Below are positions 15,260 through 28,441 of a stretch of 64,000 nucleotides of DNA, one piece after another. Location of the stretch: positions 56,207,880 through 56,271,879 of the forward strand of contig CP141132.1 of assembly GCA_035236585.1 (NCBI GenBank), read 5' to 3'. The notes under the pieces are model-generated. The model saw nothing but the letters and a program-made list of their open reading frames with translations, did not search any database and was not told the DNA's origin. Within the stretch, counting starts at the first letter, position 1; every line of letters begins with the position of its first letter. A program made the position numbers and the translations under genes. Source of the stretch: Warburgia ugandensis. Lineage: Eukaryota; Streptophyta; Magnoliopsida; Canellales; Canellaceae.

Positions 15260-15679
15260 TAGCTTTCTTTAGTCCTCACTACTTATTCTACTTCTCATCA
15301 CAATTACCAAAAAATTGCAATATATCCTTATAAAAACAGTCCTTCTAGATGAAAATAAAGGGCAGCTAAGCAATTGTCGTGAAGATTAATACCGAAGAAG
15401 GATAATCAAAAAACATAACTTTCTTTGAGGAAAGTTCCTCTAACTACACGAGCTTTATATATAAGGTGTGTATTCCCATGGGTCGATGATCCTCACTATT
15501 TTTTGCTTCCTTTGACTTGGATGTCTAATGGTTCAAAGAGTGTATAGATTGGATGACTTGTATCTGTACTTTCAATCACAAGAAATAATATTCTAGATTC
15601 AACTCCCAAAAGTACAAATTTAGGATGCTGAAATAATCCAATGATGAAGATTTTTTATTGAGAATTATAAATTGATCTT

Positions 15680-16065
15680 ACTATGAGTGTGTGGTCTAGC
15701 AACTACATTTTATGGGGCTCACTTTTACATGTTCTAACTCATTCATGTCATTCCTCCAACTTTAATTTTTTTATAGATAAAAAATCATGTGGTTTGGATG
15801 ATTCTAGCTACTAAGAGTTTATACATTGTTTGTAAAGTTTTTAAACTATATGTTTCAAAGAACAACTTCTCAGATGCTTTTAAACTATATGTTTCTAAGA
15901 ACAACTTCTCATATGCTTTTAGATGCTAGAATTATCCAACCACATGTTCTTTTTTTCTTTTCATCTATAAGACATTTACATCTAAAGCAACAAGATGAAC
16001 ATGTTGGATCATTCAAAGGTGAGCCCCATAAAATGTGGTTGCTAGACCTAGACCACACCTATAGT
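15680..16065. mobile_element. Foldback MITE-like element with long inverted ends
   Basis: The left end (15,680-15,735) and the right end (15,995-16,065) are imperfect inverted repeats. Both contain ACTAT, GTGTGGTCTAG, and a block around TTTTATGGGGCTCAC. A second inner pair reads CATGTGGTTTGGATGATTCTAGC at 15,786 and its near complement ending at 15,945. There is no coding capacity. A clear target duplication was not found, so superfamily is undetermined. Confidence 0.65.
15836..15922. repeat. Tandem duplication, unit about 40 bp, two copies
   Basis: Two adjacent copies of a segment containing TTTTAAACTATATGTTTC and AGAACAACTTCTCA, differing at a few positions, in the centre of the MITE-like element. 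Confidence 0.85.
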
Positions 16066-16825
16066 GGAGTCAGTTTAGCATCTCTTTTTTGTTTGGCATG
16101 ATATGCTAAAATGAAGCAATCACAAGAGCAAGCTGGGTCACCTAAATGTGGTAGTATTCTTCTCGTCCTTCATCTATTTTATGTGATTTGCTAGGAAGAT
16201 GGAATGACATACCCTCCTAGTCTTATCCCAAAGTATCACAACACTTCACATCTCTTCTTCCTTTTGAGTCCTAGTAAGAGTGCATGCTCAAGAGTGTGGG
16301 GCAAGTTAGGATCATCCAAATGCATCCATTTCTCATGGTTTACCTATTTTTGGCATGGCAGACATAATGAATGGCTCAATTAAAAAATTAAAAAATTGCA
16401 AGCATAAAAAAATAAGGTTCAAAGGAAATTCTTGATTATGGACATGTGTCCTAAACTCTTTCATTTTAATCTTTTACATATTGATAAAATTACCCTTTTC
16501 TCTAGTAAAGCATAAAGAAATTCCACCACACCATTTAGATAGAAGCAAGGCATGTGAGTGTGGTGCAGTGACAAAAGAATGAGCATCTATTGTGGAAGTT
16601 GAGCGAGTTCCATCATGAAAGTCATGCGTTAAGAGGCTATTAAGGATAGTAAGTAAGCATCTAGACACATTTGGAAAGCACACACACATTCACATGTACC
16701 TGGATGTAAGCTAAATGGATGTTGATTAGAATAGGCACACAGTAAGTTTCTACTATTGAAAGTTATCTTGTACAAAAATTGATCTAATGAACCTTTATTA
16801 GATACACTTATCAAAATATGTTTCT

Positions 16826-17308
16826 CCAAGATAGTGAAGGCCTCCCAATAAGTGCAAGGAATATGGCAACTCTATCTCTGGTATTCAACCAAGCCAATCT
16901 TAATATGTACCTCAACTAATTTGCACAATCAAAATCGATCTCTAAATTAATCTCCAAGATGAAAGCTGTAAAAAACCATCTTTGAAATCTCTCTTAAATC
17001 ATAATAATAACAAAAAACAATTTTACAAGTTCAGAACCCTAGAGTAGAGCTCTACCATTATAGGTAAACTCTTGAACTAGATCTCTCCATAAAGTAGAAG
17101 AACCTCTAGAGAAATAGAGAACAAGTGAAACTTCATAAGTTTAGAATCCTAGAATAAAGTTCATGGTCTCTAGAAAAATATAGAATTAGAAATCTTTACA
17201 AGTAGGAGAACCCTTGAAAAGTGATTCTCTCAAACAAACTTTAAAGAGGAGGATAATAGAGAATATCTCAACTGGATAGACTTTATAGAGTTAGAAACCA
17301 AAGAGCTC

Positions 17309-17365
<57 letters not shown>

Positions 17366-17500
17366 AGGTATATGCGAGAGAGGAGAAGGTATATGCGAGA
17401 ATGACTTGGGTGCCCCCTTATATAGTGTGGATACTTGAGCACCAAGGGACCGTTCTTGGTCCCCAAGGCATGCCAAAAGCCCTAAGCACTTCCCTTTAGG
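16826..17500 (-). mobile_element. Copia LTR fragment of the 8.7-15.3 kb family
   Basis: From 16,826 the sequence follows both copia LTRs: AATAAGTGCAAGGAATATGG, the AACCAAGCCAAT region, CCTCAACTAATTTGCAC, the GA tract, and the CTTATATAG box near 17,420. The first part of the LTR is missing. The GA tract (17,310-17,361) is followed by a perfect tandem duplication of about 20 bp containing GGAGAAGGTATATGCGAGA. No internal retroelement sequence adjoins it, so it is a solo or truncated LTR. Confidence 0.65.
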
Positions 17501-17559
17501 AAAGCCCACCAAATTTTCTATTTAGTCACTCTTCTAGTAGGTTTGTACTGGCTAGACGG

Positions 17560-20227
17560 GCCTAGACACTACATGCCATCTCTATAGCAATGGGCAAGAT
17601 GTCCTAGACCTCACCTGATGGGCCAACCATACACTAGGATGTTTGAGCCCATGGATCATCTTACTTGGTTGGCATGGGCTAGATCACTACTAAAATTAAA
17701 AGAGATTAGGGTGGGTTAAAGTGATGGTAAGTGCAAAGTGTGCACTAATGAGCATAAGAACACAAGCATGGCTCGGTGCATTGGAGCACCATATCAAGAA
17801 TGTATTTTTGGAAACAATGTGGGGAAATAAGAAATTGCTTATAAGAAGTGGAGTCTTCTTCCAACTTCCAATATGGGACCAAATATTCACCATATTTCTA
17901 AAAGTCTAGTGGAAAAGACAAGGGAATTCAAATTCAAAAGAAATTTGATATTTCCTCCAAAATTAAAGAGACTCCAAATTGCACAAATACCCTTAGTTTT
18001 CAAATTAATCTCACCACACATGTCAATCCATGTTTTATGAGTTGATTTTGATTAAAACAATTTCAACATCTACTTGGTACATAGTAATTAAGAACAAAAC
18101 CAAACAATTAAAGTAATAATCCCACAATGTCTCATACATTGTGATAGGTAGGATTAAGAAAATGCTACATATGAAATTGTCATTGCACAAAAAATATGGA
18201 GAAGGAAAAAAGCACATGACATTAGTGTTCCACACTATGCACTTTTAGTCATAAAGCTGGCATATGCTGGTACTATTGTGGTGATGTTGTCGCTAACCTA
18301 CATTGGTGTGTTGAAAGTTGGAGCACAAGACTTGGAATATTTGCATTCTCTATTGTGGGACTAAATGGTAAACTCGATTCTACAGAAGCTTGTATAACAA
18401 AAAGGATATGCAATGGTAAAAGCCCTTTCCATTTTTCATGGGAGACATCTCACTCGTTGCTTTAATTTTGAACTTATTTAGGTTTCAAAGTTAGATGTTT
18501 TCAATTAGGTGGTTTCTCTTATTTATGGGTCTAAGAATTGGAAGCCAATCATTTAATTCTACCTCCTAATCCGATGCCTTTCTTGTTGCTAATGGCTGAA
18601 GAAATCTTTTGATAGGAATTTGCATTTCCTACTTGTTATGTATGTTAAAGGAATCTTTTTCTCCATATGACTCTGCCAGGCATTTGGTAGAACCCAAGGG
18701 GTTAACTCAATGCAAAGAAAGTAACTGATCACTACTTATGAATAACAACAATTATCCTTCTTAATATATTACTATGATTCAAAACCTATACTCAATAGGC
18801 CATCTTTCTTAGCGTCTATCATGCCCAATTAATATTAGTAAGTAAACAAGTAATAAGGCCTCACTAGCTTTGATTTAACTAATTGTGCCTTTGCTTGCTG
18901 TCCATACTTGTTGCTGAGATTTAGACCAAGGCCTTTCAACTATGAAGTTAGTTATAAGGATAAAAGAAACAAAAATAAGAGAAAGGCGTGACATAATATT
19001 CAATTTCATATAACTAATGACTATTTACTGTATAATCTTTTGGATCATGGAAATAGATATCTGATAATAAGTCTGAAAAAGGAAAGTAGAATTTAGAGCA
19101 AAATTAGGAAATAGATAATAAGCTGATCAACGTTTTCCATAATTAGGAAATGGACCGGTGGCTTCATCCTTTAACTACTTAAATTAGGAATAGCAAGTGT
19201 GTTAGCTTACCTGTCGTTATCTCTAAGTCAATTTATGAGAAGATCAAGTTAATGCTAGAAAAGATTGTAATCCTAAAAAGAAGTCTCTCATTTCATGTGA
19301 GGTTTTGGAGAAAGAAATCCCTCTTTCTCAGCGACAGTCTCCTTGTGAGTTGCACCATAGGCATCCTAAAAAGCAGCTAGTTGGTTCATATTTTTTAATC
19401 TTTTATTATCCTAACAAATCATCTGATTTGGTTCACCTCAAATGCCTTGGTTACCAAAGATTTCACATGGTATTTTGTACTTTGGAGATTTTTTATGTTT
19501 CACTGTCCAATTTTTAGGTTCAAAAAGTCATAATTTGAAGGACTTAGAGATGTTCATTAGCTGAAATATTAGTATCGATGGCATCTGAGATGAGCCAAAT
19601 CAGATGAACGGTCTGGATTATGAAAATTTTCAAAGACATAGGCATACTAACCACATTTTAAGAACCTATGATGCATTTGCAATGAGAACAATTGTATCAT
19701 ATAACTCCTCTCCTCCTCACCGACACTCATCTAGAGAGAGAGAGAATCTTCTGTCCATGTAGCAAATTGACAATCAACCAAACACATCGCAAATTTAAGA
19801 ACTGCTTTCTTAAAATATACAACCACCTTCTTGTACAAATCTTTTGAGATAATATAAGGATAGGGGAAGAATCAAAATGGCAACAACATAATGAAAGAGG
19901 CCTCGGTATCGTGGAATATATCAATTTGTGACTTATTGTCAATGAGGCTGCACTTATTTTCTTCCAATACCTCGGCTAACAAGCCTTTGGTTTGGGGAGA
20001 ATGAGCACTTTTTCATTCATTTTTAATGGAATTTTTTATATAGTGGGTAAACCTTTTTCGGCAACCCTGACTTGTAGACGGTATAAAATGATTTTTTCAC
20101 TACATTTAACCATTTACTTGCTTTTGATGATAGTATGAACCATGAAACTACAAAAAATGTTAAATGGACCACATGTTTTGAAGCCTCCTTTTCTATGATC
20201 AATTCTTAGGCTTTGCATGTTTTCTTC

Positions 20228-20260
<33 letters not shown>

Positions 20261-22000
20261 GAACTAGATTTACATATTTAATAGGTAAAAAAACATGTAT
20301 GTTGGATGACTCTAAGCCGTCCAATGTCTATTGAAGCCTATTCATATTGAAGTATAACTTTTTGTACATCAGAATAGAATCATTCAATCTACATCATATT
20401 TGAACTCTTAGATATCCAAAGCTAAATGAATTGGGTGGCCCCAAAAAAAGTGGTCCATGGACGCTATCATGTGCAGCGTCCATTAGCATTACTCTTCCAT
20501 ACATTTTCTTACTAATCATTTAAAAATCACTACACATTTGGTCTCCCCACATACCATGGGAGGGATACCATCATACCATTTACCCTCCACGAAATGTTTT
20601 CTTTGAAAGACAAGGGCAAGGGGTAATCTAGAATTGATATAGAAAGCGGAAAACAAGTCCACGACAGATCTCCTGGAATCTCACATCATCACTCGGTGGT
20701 TTTCAATAGTCAACCGGGGACAGGCTATTCACAGCAAAGGTGTTGAGAAGGCTTTAAATCCTCTTTATTTATGAAAATCAATCATAAAATACTATATTTG
20801 ATAAATGAGTTTCTATCCTATGATGGGTATCAACTTAGCAAATTGAATTACACTAAAATTGCCACCTAATACTTAATGGGATAGACCAGTTAATTATGTA
20901 CATAAACAGATTTTGGGGTTACCTATTTGATGACAGGAATGGTGAAGTGCCAAATTAATAATGCATGAATTGGGTGTCAAAGACGAACTCGCAGTCAATT
21001 TCATTGAAGAAGCTCCCATCTCACTAAATTGATATCTTGTTTGCCTTGGCCTGACACTCGTAACAGGATAATGAAATATCTAACCCAAGCTCACACAAGA
21101 AATTGGTGTATAAACACATAATATGGCACTGTGTGCTTTAAATGCGATTTTCGCAACAAATATGGGTGTCATATATTGTGGTTGCTTTACATCCTTCGCA
21201 TTTAATCTTCGTTTATTTCTTCAACTGTCCCTTTCGTTTCTAATCCGTACATTTTAGGAAGGTTCAATAATATTCTCTGCATATCATAAGGAGGTAATTT
21301 TCATCGTATTGACCTTTTTGTTCACATTGTCTTAGCGATCCATTTTCATTCATCAGATTTGCCATCTCTCAAGATGGGCGGATATAAAAAAATCTCATCC
21401 AACAAGTCCCCTGCCCTTTAAGTTTAGGCAATACTCAACAAGGATTCCAACGTGCACACCTGAAAAAGTGAAGGCCCACCTTAGGAGTACCTATTAGAGG
21501 AGAATTTTGGTCCTCTCACCTTAGGAGGGGGATGAATTCGATGAATGAAATGTATTGCTCAAAAAATAGGAGGGAGGGGCCTGCTTACACTACTTATCAA
21601 ATGTAGCGAATAGTATGCATATGCACCATGTAGGAACCATCATTTTAGATGGTTTATATCCTAAATTACAATTTGTTTGATGATCCTAGCTATTATATTG
21701 ATCATCAAAAAGTTTTTCAAATTCCAAATAGACCATCTTAATGAGGACCAATAATATTATTTGTTATTTAATTTTTGAAAAAGTATTTAAAAAAATTTCA
21801 TATGATCTAATCGCTTATGATCATTCTATTTGCATACTTGTTTGTTACAATGTTTTAAGCTAAATAACTACAAGGTTTCTTTTACTTTGTATTTATGATT
21901 TGAATATTGTTAGTTATTAAAAAGTCTTTTATTATGTAACAAATTTTTTTGTAAGTGCTAAATTTTGACTACCTCAATTAAATCACTAGCCATTATATTG
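17560..22000. other. Intergenic region without recognisable gene
   Basis: No gene or RNA was recognised. It contains T-rich and TTTTC repeats (20,220-20,262), a short GA repeat (19,733-19,745), and sequence at 20,280-20,480 and 21,620-21,770 that resembles the MITE-like family (GATGATCCTAGC-type motifs). Short open frames have no family features. Confidence 0.5.
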
Positions 22001-22019
22001 TAGTAGTTTATTTTTAGCC

Positions 22020-22975
22020 ATTCGATTTCTGTACTTTATGGGGCAGCCACCAACAACTCCTATATGAGGGGCACCACCTTTGCACTAACATTTCTCTTTC
22101 TCCAAAGTTCTCTAAGTTTGTGGTTCTTTTCTCTAGAATTTGTCTAGCTAGAAACATTCTTTCTTCTTCTTCTCTTCTAGAGTTTGCCCAGTTAGGGACA
22201 TTGTCTACTTTGATTGTTTAAAAGTCTACCTAGTTAGAGATATTCCCTTCAAGGTTCTTCCAGTTGTCAAGTTCTTTGGTTTCTTGAATTCTAGTTAGAC
22301 ACGACCTATGTGTATTAATCTTCTAGTTCTCTCATTTCTAAAGTTTCTAAACTTTTAGTTTACTATTGAAGCTTTAGATTCATGATCTCCTTGATGTTGT
22401 TTTTCGAAGTGATTTGAGTAACTAATAATATTGTTATTCTCTTAAGAAATTTGTTAAAGATTGAGGACATATTTTTTAAGGACTTTGTTTTGAGGCTTTT
22501 TTTTTTTTTTTTTGGTATACAAAGTGCGACTTGAACCCCAACTTGATGATTCCCAAGATGCTAATGATTCAAAAGTTTGATGGCACAAAATTTAGAAGAT
22601 GGGAGAAAATTACTTTCTATGTGGAAACTCAGAAGATGATTTATGTTCTAACTAAACCATGCCATAAAATATGTTAAAACTAAGACTTTCAATGATGCTA
22701 CTTAATAAGAATGGATTTAAAATGGTGTTTAAGACTAACACAATTCTAAATTTTGTATATATTGTAGGTGATTCTCTTCATGTGCAGCATGGTAGACTTA
22801 GACATATGAACTTTCAATCTATTAAAAAGATGATGAAGCTCCAACTTAATCCTAAAGTGCGAGATAAAATATAAACCAAAATGTGAAGTCTACATCAAAG
22901 GCAACATCACTAAGAAAACATTCAAGACATTTGAAAGAGAATCCTCAATTCTTGAATTAATCTATAGTAATATTT
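22020..22975 (+). mobile_element. Ty1/copia remnant: LTR-like leader, gag and pre-integrase pieces
   Basis: 22,020-22,480 looks like an LTR end: CCTATATGAGG as TATA box, then a CT-rich leader containing three diverged copies of a CTAGTTAGAGATATTC-type phrase also seen in the other copia LTRs here. It is followed by a TTTGGTATACAAAGTG stretch in the primer-site position, a gag start (FDGTKFRRWEK, about 22,575-22,610), and after a large deletion a GAG-pre-integrase segment (HGRLRHMNFQSIKKMMKL, about 22,790-22,845) continuing to about 22,975. Strongly truncated and inactive. Confidence 0.7.
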
Positions 22976-25900
22976 CTTGGGCTTTTTCTGATTGAGAAGA
23001 TTTTGGATCCTTAAAGCAAGAGGCGAATTTGCAGACACTAGGGTGATGAAATTGGTTGGAGTATTCGTTCCGCGAAGTAGACAAGCGGCATCATCATGAG
23101 CTCAAGCTGTTTCAAAAGTTTCTAACCACATTCTAATCTTTTGTGTAGTGTCTTTGATCTCAGCCACCCATCTCCCTGCAGGCCTTTGCCTTACTCCCAC
23201 GAACCTGTTAGGACTATTGGTGTTTCTGCTTCCTTTTCTGAATTTGCTAGTTTTTGGTATTGAAAGCTCCTGTTTTGTTGTTGTTGTGGGTAACGAGCAC
23301 TCCTGTAAATTCCCAATTATTATTATAAAGATGATTGAGTTTCCATGGGCAATTACATAGACGATACACCTAGTCTGTGTGTTGTTCTTGTATTTTACTC
23401 CTTGTCATCTATCTTTCTTTTATTATTGTATTAAGGAAACATTTTCTTGTGGTAAAAGTACCTTGTTTTGCTTTAAAATGAAGAAAATATAAAAAATTCT
23501 TTGTTCTCCTAAAGAAATTGACATGACAAAAAGTTCAGATTGGATATTTGTTTTAACCAATATTTGTCTTTCTAACTAGCATTTTATTAAGTAAAGATAA
23601 TGTTGAATGGCCAATGTGGAAAATGGCCATTCTACCATTTACTATGACATATATGGTGGGATTTCTTAACGAGGGAAACTGTTCATCTTAACCCTCTCAT
23701 TGGTTGAGATTTTAAGTACTGCTGTTCTTGAACTTTCTTGTTGTTTCTTTGATGCAATAATAGTGATTAGGAACATACAATGAAGACGCTAATATGCCCG
23801 GAAAAACAAGTAATTGTATCAGCAAACGTTGGATGCCTAATATACTAATTTGCAGACAAGGATACCTTGGAAAAGCCTCCCGGTTAACCCAATTCAAGGG
23901 AACATGAGATAAAGAACAGGATATTATTGAAACTTAAAAGGGGATGACGTTAATTTATTTCATAATATAAGTTTATACACAATATCTATATTTAATTCTC
24001 TTAATCTTCTTTGCTTAACCTCTGTTTGCACTCTTGCTTAGTCAACGCAAGAAGGGGAAACCATGGGAGCAACAAGGGCACCACTTGGCAGCATGAGAGG
24101 AAGAGGCGCCACCAGCAGGGACAGATCCATCAAGAAGGAAGGAATGGAGAGGCTATAGGAACAACGTGAACGCAGTGTCTGGGCAAACTATGATCCTAAA
24201 CCTTATTTTGTGCTTTATTATAATCACATTATCATACTAGTGGCGTGGTTCTTGTTGGTCATTTAGAAATATTTAAAGGAATAGGACTAGAAGTCCTTGT
24301 CCCTGCCTTTTCTTTTTTCCACGGCGAGCTGAGGTGAATAGATTACAAAGATGCCTGTTTGGGAAAGACCCCATGGAGGCCATTAATATGACTTATAGTC
24401 TTTCAATGGTTGCCTTTCATATCTAAAAGTGGTTCTCCATGAATATGTAATATTCTCAGGCAAGGTTTGCCTTTCTAAACTCCCTTACTAGTACATGTTT
24501 ATATTTCTTTCCGTCTTGCTTTAGTCGATTATCAAAATTAGTAGCCACGCCAATCTTGGCATGACACATGGGCGTCCATGGAAGTTAGTCATCTGGCCAG
24601 CCAACCTGATGAATCAAAGATTGAAATCTCATTGGTTAAAGAATAGATATCCAATTGGCCACTTTTGAAGGATAGCTAATATAAGCATGTTTGAACAGAA
24701 TGCATACAGTAGCCCAGGATACCCTCAATCGAAAGGTTAGGATCACCGAGATCCAAGATAATTCGGGTTCTCCACATGACAAATGACAAGTTCCAGTCAG
24801 TGATGAGGTGGCACATATGCACCGATGTCGCAGACCATCCACGTTACAAATACTAGTAGCCCAAGGACTCTTATCTTTCGAACTCGATCCCATGGGAACA
24901 GCCGAGACCTTCTTTGGAAAATCTTTGGAGCGAGCCATTTCACACCAACGTAAGATAGCATTCCCGTATCATGCTGTGCTAAATTTAGAACTACTACGAT
25001 TTTTAGGATTCTGGATACTGTATAGGTATACAGGGTTGTTGTACGAGTAGATGGAACTATTGTAACGTGGGACGGAAACTCAGGAATCAATAAAGGTGTG
25101 GCCTTCACCTAACAGCTAACAAGTATTCTAACTGGGGAATCGATCTCAACCTACAAATAAAAAAACAAGGGTTAGGTGATGGTGACCCTATAACGCATGC
25201 ATTAGGCTGCCTTTTTTATGTTTTTTCTTTATTTAGGGTGGTTGAGCGCCATTTAACCTACTACATATTTGATCCTTGTAACTAAGACAAACGACCCACC
25301 ACTCATCGTTCCTGGATTCATTGAAACTATGTATATCGGGGGGGGTTTCCTTGCCGCACCGCTTTCTTGATCCACCTTGGGTTACAATCTTCTGCTCCAC
25401 TGCAGGTGTAGGTTACTAATTCCTTACTCTGTTCCCCTCCAAGTAGGTGCAAAGTAGGGCGAAGCTTCAATTTGACCTACGGCACTTCCATCCCTAATCT
25501 CTACGATTGGTTTACATGGGAGAACATGCACAGGCACAGACATAACACCTACATTTTGTTACAAATGAAGCATTTCAGAGCAACTCACTCCCACTCGTAC
25601 TCCTAAACCTAGTACCCAACTAAAGGGGAAATAGGCAATTTGAGCATCAAGACAAACGTATTTCAGGGGAGATGGTAAATTATTTGTGACCAACTGCACA
25701 AGACATTTATTAGCAACAGAACGTCCTACTTGTTCAATGACTAATTATAGTAGAAAACCATGCCCTCGCAAGCATCATATTCGAATTTAATTAGAGGGAA
25801 TTCATTCGATAACCAGATATTAGTTTATAGTATATTTTTTGTTGGAACCGTAGATATTGTAGATCCTATTTCAGGTGCCACACCAGCCATTACCAAACTA

Positions 25901-27275
25901 GGCTTGACAAGCTTTCTAGTGCCACGAAGAAATGATATAAATCCCCAAAGCTCGTTTACTGCACCATCTATCCACAGTGTGTCTGGCAAATTAGAGAGTT
26001 GATATTTCCTCACCCCTTTGGTACTAACATTACACATTCTTTTAAAATTCTATCATACTTTTATCTAAGGAGCCCACTCTCATGATAATCTCTACCGTTA
26101 AGCTTAGCCAATTTGCAGTAGATGAGGTCTAACCTAAAATATCACTCACATTGGATGTTTGTATTTTTGCTTTTTTTAAGTTCTATAATCAACAGTAAAA
26201 AACTTAACGGTATTTAAAACAATTAAACATCTAATGTAAAGATTAAAATATGTGATTTTTGAGACATTGTCCCATTATAGCAAAATGCCTAAGATAAATG
26301 GCTTGATTACTCAAAAGAATGGACTACATAAGTATTTTTACCATAAAACCCCAAGAAGGATGTGGTTAGTAGCAAATGAGTGTGGGAATACCACCTCCCC
26401 AAAGAAAATTAGGCTTGACCAAACTTACACTCAACAAAAGTACTGCGCTTGCAGGTGACCTCGTTTACTATTTTTGAACAGCAACCAGGAGATCAATAGG
26501 GCTCTTGAATTCTTCCAACTATATTTTTCAAATCGTATACACTACATAGCCGAAGGATTGATTCTTGAATCCTACCTATAAAACAAGCACGCAATTGAGA
26601 TCCTAGATTGATAGTGGGCAGCAGGGATAAAGCCAGGTGAAGTGTCCTAGATGCTGGTCAGGATCTGATCGGCAAGCATTCCTGACTACAATTATAATAA
26701 CTGATATCTCCCACTGCTTAGTACTCGGATTGGATGCAAGTAATTCCACAAAAATTGGCGCTTTTAGTTCCGCAGAAACCATGTTCCTCATTTATCCATG
26801 AAACAAGAAAAATTGGATACAGCAAGCATTTAAGCTTTTGAGCAGAAGTATTCTCATTCCACAGAGAAAAAAAACGAGGGAGGGAGAATAATATAAGAGA
26901 ACCACCAAAACTGTACAAGAATAGCCTCAACAAATGCAAAAGTATTCTCCACCTTCGCCACCATCACCACCAACACAACAAAAACCTCAAGCCAACTGAC
27001 GACACACTCTTCTTTCCATTTTTTCTTCTTCTTCTTTTTTTTCTATCAAGGTTGGGATTCCAGTGGCAAACATTTTATAAATACGTTTTTGACCTTGTTG
27101 TGGTATACAGATTCTACACCGCGAGCAAATCTTGACCTGCAAGCTTTTCATTCACCTTCAACAACCACCACATTGTGGGAAATCCACGCGAGGAATGGAC
27201 ACATAAAGAATAGGTAACAATAAAAGGATATAATTAATAGACAACAGACCAGACGGGAACTGTTTCAAGAAGGGA
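22976..27275. other. Intergenic region, nothing firmly recognised
   Basis: No protein family was recognised in either strand. Overlapping frames at 24,636-25,108 on both strands are mutually exclusive and lack family motifs. The composition is less AT-rich near 24,600-25,600. It may hold promoter sequence or decayed repeats. Confidence 0.45.
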
Positions 27276-27440
27276 CTACCACGAAAGGATGGATTGCAAT
27301 GCTAGCTGTTGTTGAGGTTGCAAAGAAGACCATGTTGAGGCCAATGCCGCAGGGGGCAATGTCTGCTGAAGCTCCCTTGGAAGATTAGTCATACGGCTTG
27401 TAGTTTGTTCTGTTGCTAGATCTTTGCCCGCACATAGTAC
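27276..27440 (-). pseudogene. Coding-like terminal exon of an unrecognised gene
   Basis: On the minus strand an acceptor-like TTTTCAG-type context (AAAACACAG) precedes an open frame of 54 codons ending in TAG at 27,276-27,278. The peptide is Gln- and Pro-rich (NLPRELQQTLPPAALASTW, SSLQPQQQLALQSILSW) and has a protein-like composition unusual for chance frames here. I do not recognise the family. It could be the last exon of a real or decayed gene whose other exon is at 27,763-27,912, but the phases of the two do not match directly. Confidence 0.25.
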
Positions 27441-27762
27441 CTGTGTTTTCAGAGGTCAGAGAATATTGCCGATTCATAATTAGAATTTTGGGAAAATAAA
27501 ACACAGTCAAAGCGATATCTTACAGAAAACTGAAAGAAGACATCAATCCGGGGATAAAAATGATGGTGAAACGAAGGGCAAATAAAGAAATTCGAGCAAG
27601 GGCAATCCAGTATTTTATGTCTGGGATTCACATGTACATATGGTAATGGATAATTACATAGAAAGTAACAATGCAACATCCAGAAGAAATTAGATACGTG
27701 GTAAACAACCAGTCCCTTCTTTTAATTTTTTTCCCAAAGTTGGTAGGGAAAGGGACTGCTAC

Positions 27763-27912
27763 CTGCAACCATTTCGTGGGGAAGACCCCACCAAATCAAT
27801 GTGGTAGGTGCCCGCTCACCAGTAGCAAACAACTGTTTAGAAAGTGAAGGCTTAAAATTAGAAGATAAATTGTTTGCTGACACAAGCACAACATGGATTT
27901 GAGGAGCCATTC
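27763..27912 (-). pseudogene. Coding-like exon of an unrecognised gene
   Basis: Minus-strand open frame starting MAPQIHVVLVSANNLS and running to a GCAG|GTAGC donor-like site at 27,762. It includes QLFATGERAPTTLIWWGLPH. The codon pattern and preserved donor suggest an exon. No family is recognised, the upstream frame contains a stop right before the Met, and no intact gene model could be built. Confidence 0.22.
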
Positions 27913-28441
27913 AGCAATTCAGGCGTTTGTAAACAGTAAAATGAACCTTTTCTGGATCTGGCTGAAATCTGAATTTTCAGATTGCATTCAGTGAACTGTT
28001 ACCAGAAAATGCCCTTTGCGGGGGGTAATGGTCATATCTGCCAGTAAGATTATTTTGGTAGTACCCTCCATTAACACTCAATCAATTGGGAGGTTTTTTG
28101 AGCTAAAACTTTAGGCTTTGGGAGTTTTTACATAATCAAATAAGTGGAGAAAGAGGATGAACCCCATAACACTAAAAGCTTGTTCTGACAAGAAAAGTTG
28201 ATTACAAAATAACAATTCTAAAGGTACTGATTCCTCGAAGACCGGTGAGATCCATCCTATATTTTCACCTATGTTCGTTTCCTTATTGATAGTTTAGTTT
28301 GATTTTTTCTGCTGTTTATTGTGCATTTATGGTGGTCTTCGTGGTTGTGTCAGCTATTTTGATCTGTGTCAAGTTTGAGACTTATTGGGACTATTAAAAT
28401 TTTTTTAATCTTTTCATTGTTTCAACTTTTATTCATGTCAC

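Noticed and set aside
24636-25108. Three overlapping frames of 80-103 codons on both strands
   Set aside because: Mutually overlapping, no family motifs, no splice-consistent continuation.
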